Virus record (IMG/VR): IMGVR_UViG_3300033553_000821
Span: 1-31,519 of that record
Strand: one strand, 5' to 3'
From: a virus
DNA length: 31,519 nt
Shown here: positions 30,335 through 31,519 of the stretch, one piece after another
Layout of the letters: each line of letters opens with the position of its first letter
How positions within the stretch are numbered: position 1 is the first letter of the stretch
The notes under the pieces: generated by a model
What the model was told of the DNA's origin: nothing
What the model saw: the letters and a program-made list of their open reading frames with translations, nothing else
The model's database searches: none
Program-made: the position numbers and the translations under genes

Positions 30335-30873
30335 CAGTCCATCCCCTTAATAATCAAATTAACAGGAGCGGCTGCCGGGCCATGCTCAGCGTCCCACGCC
30401 CGCCGGGCCTTCTCCAGGGGATCCAGCGAGAGATCCGCCGTCCTGGTCCTGGCATAGGTGATGGCGGCGTTTTTGTTGGTTTCGGTCCGGCGATTGGTCT
30501 GCTCGGCCAGGTCATAAGCGACCTTGCTCAGATAGGTATGATTCGGCAGCGGCAGGGTCAGGCCGACCCGCCTTTCGACCATTTGCTCCATGGCCTGCGC
30601 CCAGATCCGCGCCGGGCAGTCGCGATCGATGCGACCCTGGACGGAGACAAAGCCCTTAGCGGCGAACGCCTCGACTTCGAGCGCCAGACGCAGCGCCTTC
30701 TTCCACGTGAGCGACTGCTTGCCCGGGCGGAAGAGGGAGAGGTAGCTGAGGACAATTCGTGGCAGCGGCGCGGGCAGCCGACAGGCCACCAGTAGAGTCT
30801 CCCGGCAATTGACGTCATTGAGCCAAGCGTCTGCGCTGGCGATGGCTGCGCATGATGGGCAAGCAAGTTTCAT
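30334..30873 (-). CDS. Conserved protein of transposable siphophages with N-terminal CPSC
   Basis: 179 residues when started at ATG 30873, which shares its first A with the stop of the preceding small gene (TAATG). The frame is open upstream to 30948, but that stretch is covered by the small gene in another frame. It begins MKLACPSCAAIASADAWLND and continues with LPRIVLSYLSLFRPGKQSLTWKKALRLALEV. This plan (CPSC or similar, then LG/LFRP..R.L.W) is widespread at this place of the early region in B3/D3112-like phages; function unknown. The Cys pair may bind metal. Confidence 0.78.
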   Translation of the reverse strand: MKLACPSCAAIASADAWLNDVNCRETLLVACRLPAPLPRIVLSYLSLFRPGKQSLTWKKALRLALEVEAFAAKGFVSVQGRIDRDCPARIWAQAMEQMVERRVGLTLPLPNHTYLSKVAYDLAEQTNRRTETNKNAAITYARTRTADLSLDPLEKARRAWDAEHGPAAAPVNLIIKGMD

Positions 30874-31049
30874 TATATTTTCTTCCATTGGCAGATTTTG
30901 CCGGTACGCCAATCCTTGCACCAGTCGCCTCTGTTTTTCCGGCACCACCCAATAGGGCAGGCGGAGCCGGGCGGATAGGCGATACAGCCGGGCAAGTGCT
31001 TCAGTACTTCCGGCGTTGCGCCCTTTATGACTCTGTTCTTTTCACTCAT
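30873..31049 (-). CDS. 58-residue Cys-rich early protein
   Basis: Starts at ATG 31049, overlapping the end of the upstream gene by 8 bases, with GGAAGAG before it. It ends at TAA 30875-30873, sharing its last A with the next ATG. The protein (MSEKNRVIKGATPEVLKHLPG...) has five cysteines at 22, 31, 36, 44 and 53 and several Trp (IGWCRKNRGDWCKDW). This composition and the exact fit between two genes argue that it is real. A small metal-binding protein is likely; I do not recognise the family. Confidence 0.75.
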   Translation of the reverse strand: MSEKNRVIKGATPEVLKHLPGCIAYPPGSACPIGWCRKNRGDWCKDWRTGKICQWKKI

Positions 31050-31305
31050 CACTCTCTTCCTTTAACTGTTCCAGCTCTTTTGTGAGCCTCCTTCTAAGAG
31101 ATTCCAGAGCTGCAAATTTTGCATGTGGGCATAGACATGAGCCGCAATTAAGGTAAGTGCATTCCTCACTACCATCAGGAGGCATCATAGGGCAGAGCGC
31201 AAACCGGCACAATTTCACCCCCACGCAATCAAAGCCAAGCTGGAAGTCACCCTCGTAGAGGGTTGCGTAAATGCTCGCTGTTTTAGTGGCTTTTTTCGCA
31301 GGCAT
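31042..31305 (-). CDS. Cys-rich early protein
   Basis: 87 residues, with seven cysteines between positions 27 and 59 (FDCVGVKLCRFALC, then ECTYLNCGSCLCPHAKF) followed by a coiled-coil end (ALESLRRRLTKELEQLKEE). Zinc or iron-sulfur binding is probable. It overlaps the gene before by 23 bases and the next by 8. No family is recognised. It belongs to a row of small early genes that often modulate host functions. Confidence 0.7.
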   Translation of the reverse strand: MPAKKATKTASIYATLYEGDFQLGFDCVGVKLCRFALCPMMPPDGSEECTYLNCGSCLCPHAKFAALESLRRRLTKELEQLKEESDE

Positions 31306-31519
31306 TGATCAATCCTTCAGCAAATTTCATTAACTGATTCGGGCCACTGCCGGTAACGTGCAGACGATCAATGGATATCTTTGCCAACCTTCCATTTCGT
31401 CTTTTGATAACAGCAATATCACCAAGGATTTCTGCCACCATGCCATAGCATTGAGACATGCGGATATTACCTCTGACCCTTTCTACCTTCGTCCACTCAA
31501 CAATTGTGCCTACTTCCAT
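31283..31519 (-). CDS. Small SH3-like early protein, possibly partial at window edge
   Basis: 78 residues from an ATG that coincides with the last base of the window, so the true start could lie further upstream. MEVGTIVEWTKVERV, then YGMVAEILGDIAVIKRRNGRLAKISIDRL, has the strand pattern of a small SH3/KOW-like barrel found in the early region of Mu-like phages. Function is unknown; nucleic acid or protein binding is plausible. Confidence 0.65.
   Translation of the reverse strand: MEVGTIVEWTKVERVRGNIRMSQCYGMVAEILGDIAVIKRRNGRLAKISIDRLHVTGSGPNQLMKFAEGLINACEKSH

Larger units (their letters stand above)
3721..31519 (-). mobile_element. Mu-like transposable siphophage prophage (right end and most of genome; left end outside window)
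   Basis: A continuous, mostly minus-strand phage genome begins at the TG at 3721 inside ade. It carries Mu-type genes in Mu order: GemA, Mor, lysis, small and large terminase, DUF935 portal, MuF, gpG, protease/scaffold, gpT-like capsid, gp35, gp36, gp37. These are followed by a siphovirus tail module with tape measure and DUF2163/BR0599 hub protein in place of Mu's contractile tail. That combination is typical of B3, D3112 and RcapMu-like phages. At least 27.8 kb are present. The repressor, transposase A and ATPase B are expected past 31519. I see no broken structural gene, so it may be functional. Confidence 0.93.

Noticed and set aside
1-31519. CRISPR arrays, tRNA or rRNA genes, insertion sequences
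   Set aside because: No regularly spaced repeats, no tRNA cloverleaf or rRNA stretches, and no transposase gene were seen in the window; the phage transposase is expected beyond 31519.

Overview
The window holds a short stretch of bacterial chromosome (1-3720) and most of a Mu-like transposable prophage (3721 to beyond 31519). The host genes are a class II (B12-dependent) ribonucleotide reductase and, divergent from it, an adenine deaminase gene cut off after about 388 codons. The reductase and prophage style suggest a Gram-negative anaerobe, possibly Desulfobacterota or another proteobacterium; this is an inference of low certainty. The host flank looks more AT-rich than the phage (a visual estimate).

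The prophage junction is at 3721. The ade reading frame runs into a TG dinucleotide followed by two tandem 22-bp repeats that match each other at 20 of 22 positions. This has the architecture of a transposase-bound Mu right end. Almost all phage genes lie on the minus strand and read toward this end, so the window contains, in transcription order from high to low coordinates: the tail of the early region (31519-29849: small Cys-rich proteins, an ASCH-like protein, GemA), the Mor-type activator (29086-29412), a lysis and middle-late block (28908-26786), Mu-type DNA packaging and head genes (26789-18308: terminase, portal, MuF, gpG, protease/scaffold, decoration, capsid, connectors), a siphovirus-type tail module (18311-5159: terminator, tube, frameshifted chaperone pair, tape measure, distal tail and hub proteins), and a right-end accessory block (5152-3823: phospholipase A2-like protein, a hairpin-rich leader, an adenine methyltransferase). 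The repressor and transposase genes (c, A, B) must lie beyond 31519. A Mu-type head with a long flexible tail is the layout of the B3/D3112/RcapMu-like transposable siphophages.

Several layers lie beneath plain ORFs. There is a GGGGGGC slippery heptamer in the correct phase in the tail chaperone gene. An internal start with a strong ribosome-binding site, inside the protease gene, gives a scaffold protein. Strong hairpins flank the capsid gene. A palindrome lies in the G-I gap, where Mu carries its central gyrase site. Two plus-strand genes run against the phage operon: a promoter-gene-terminator moron at 28309-28886 and a likely three-helix membrane protein at 16339-16635. Small genes at 28908-29075 and 30873-31049 fit exactly into otherwise empty gaps. 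No wholly new system is evident; the best candidates for something undescribed are the right-end PLA2-like/hairpin/methyltransferase block and the two antisense morons.
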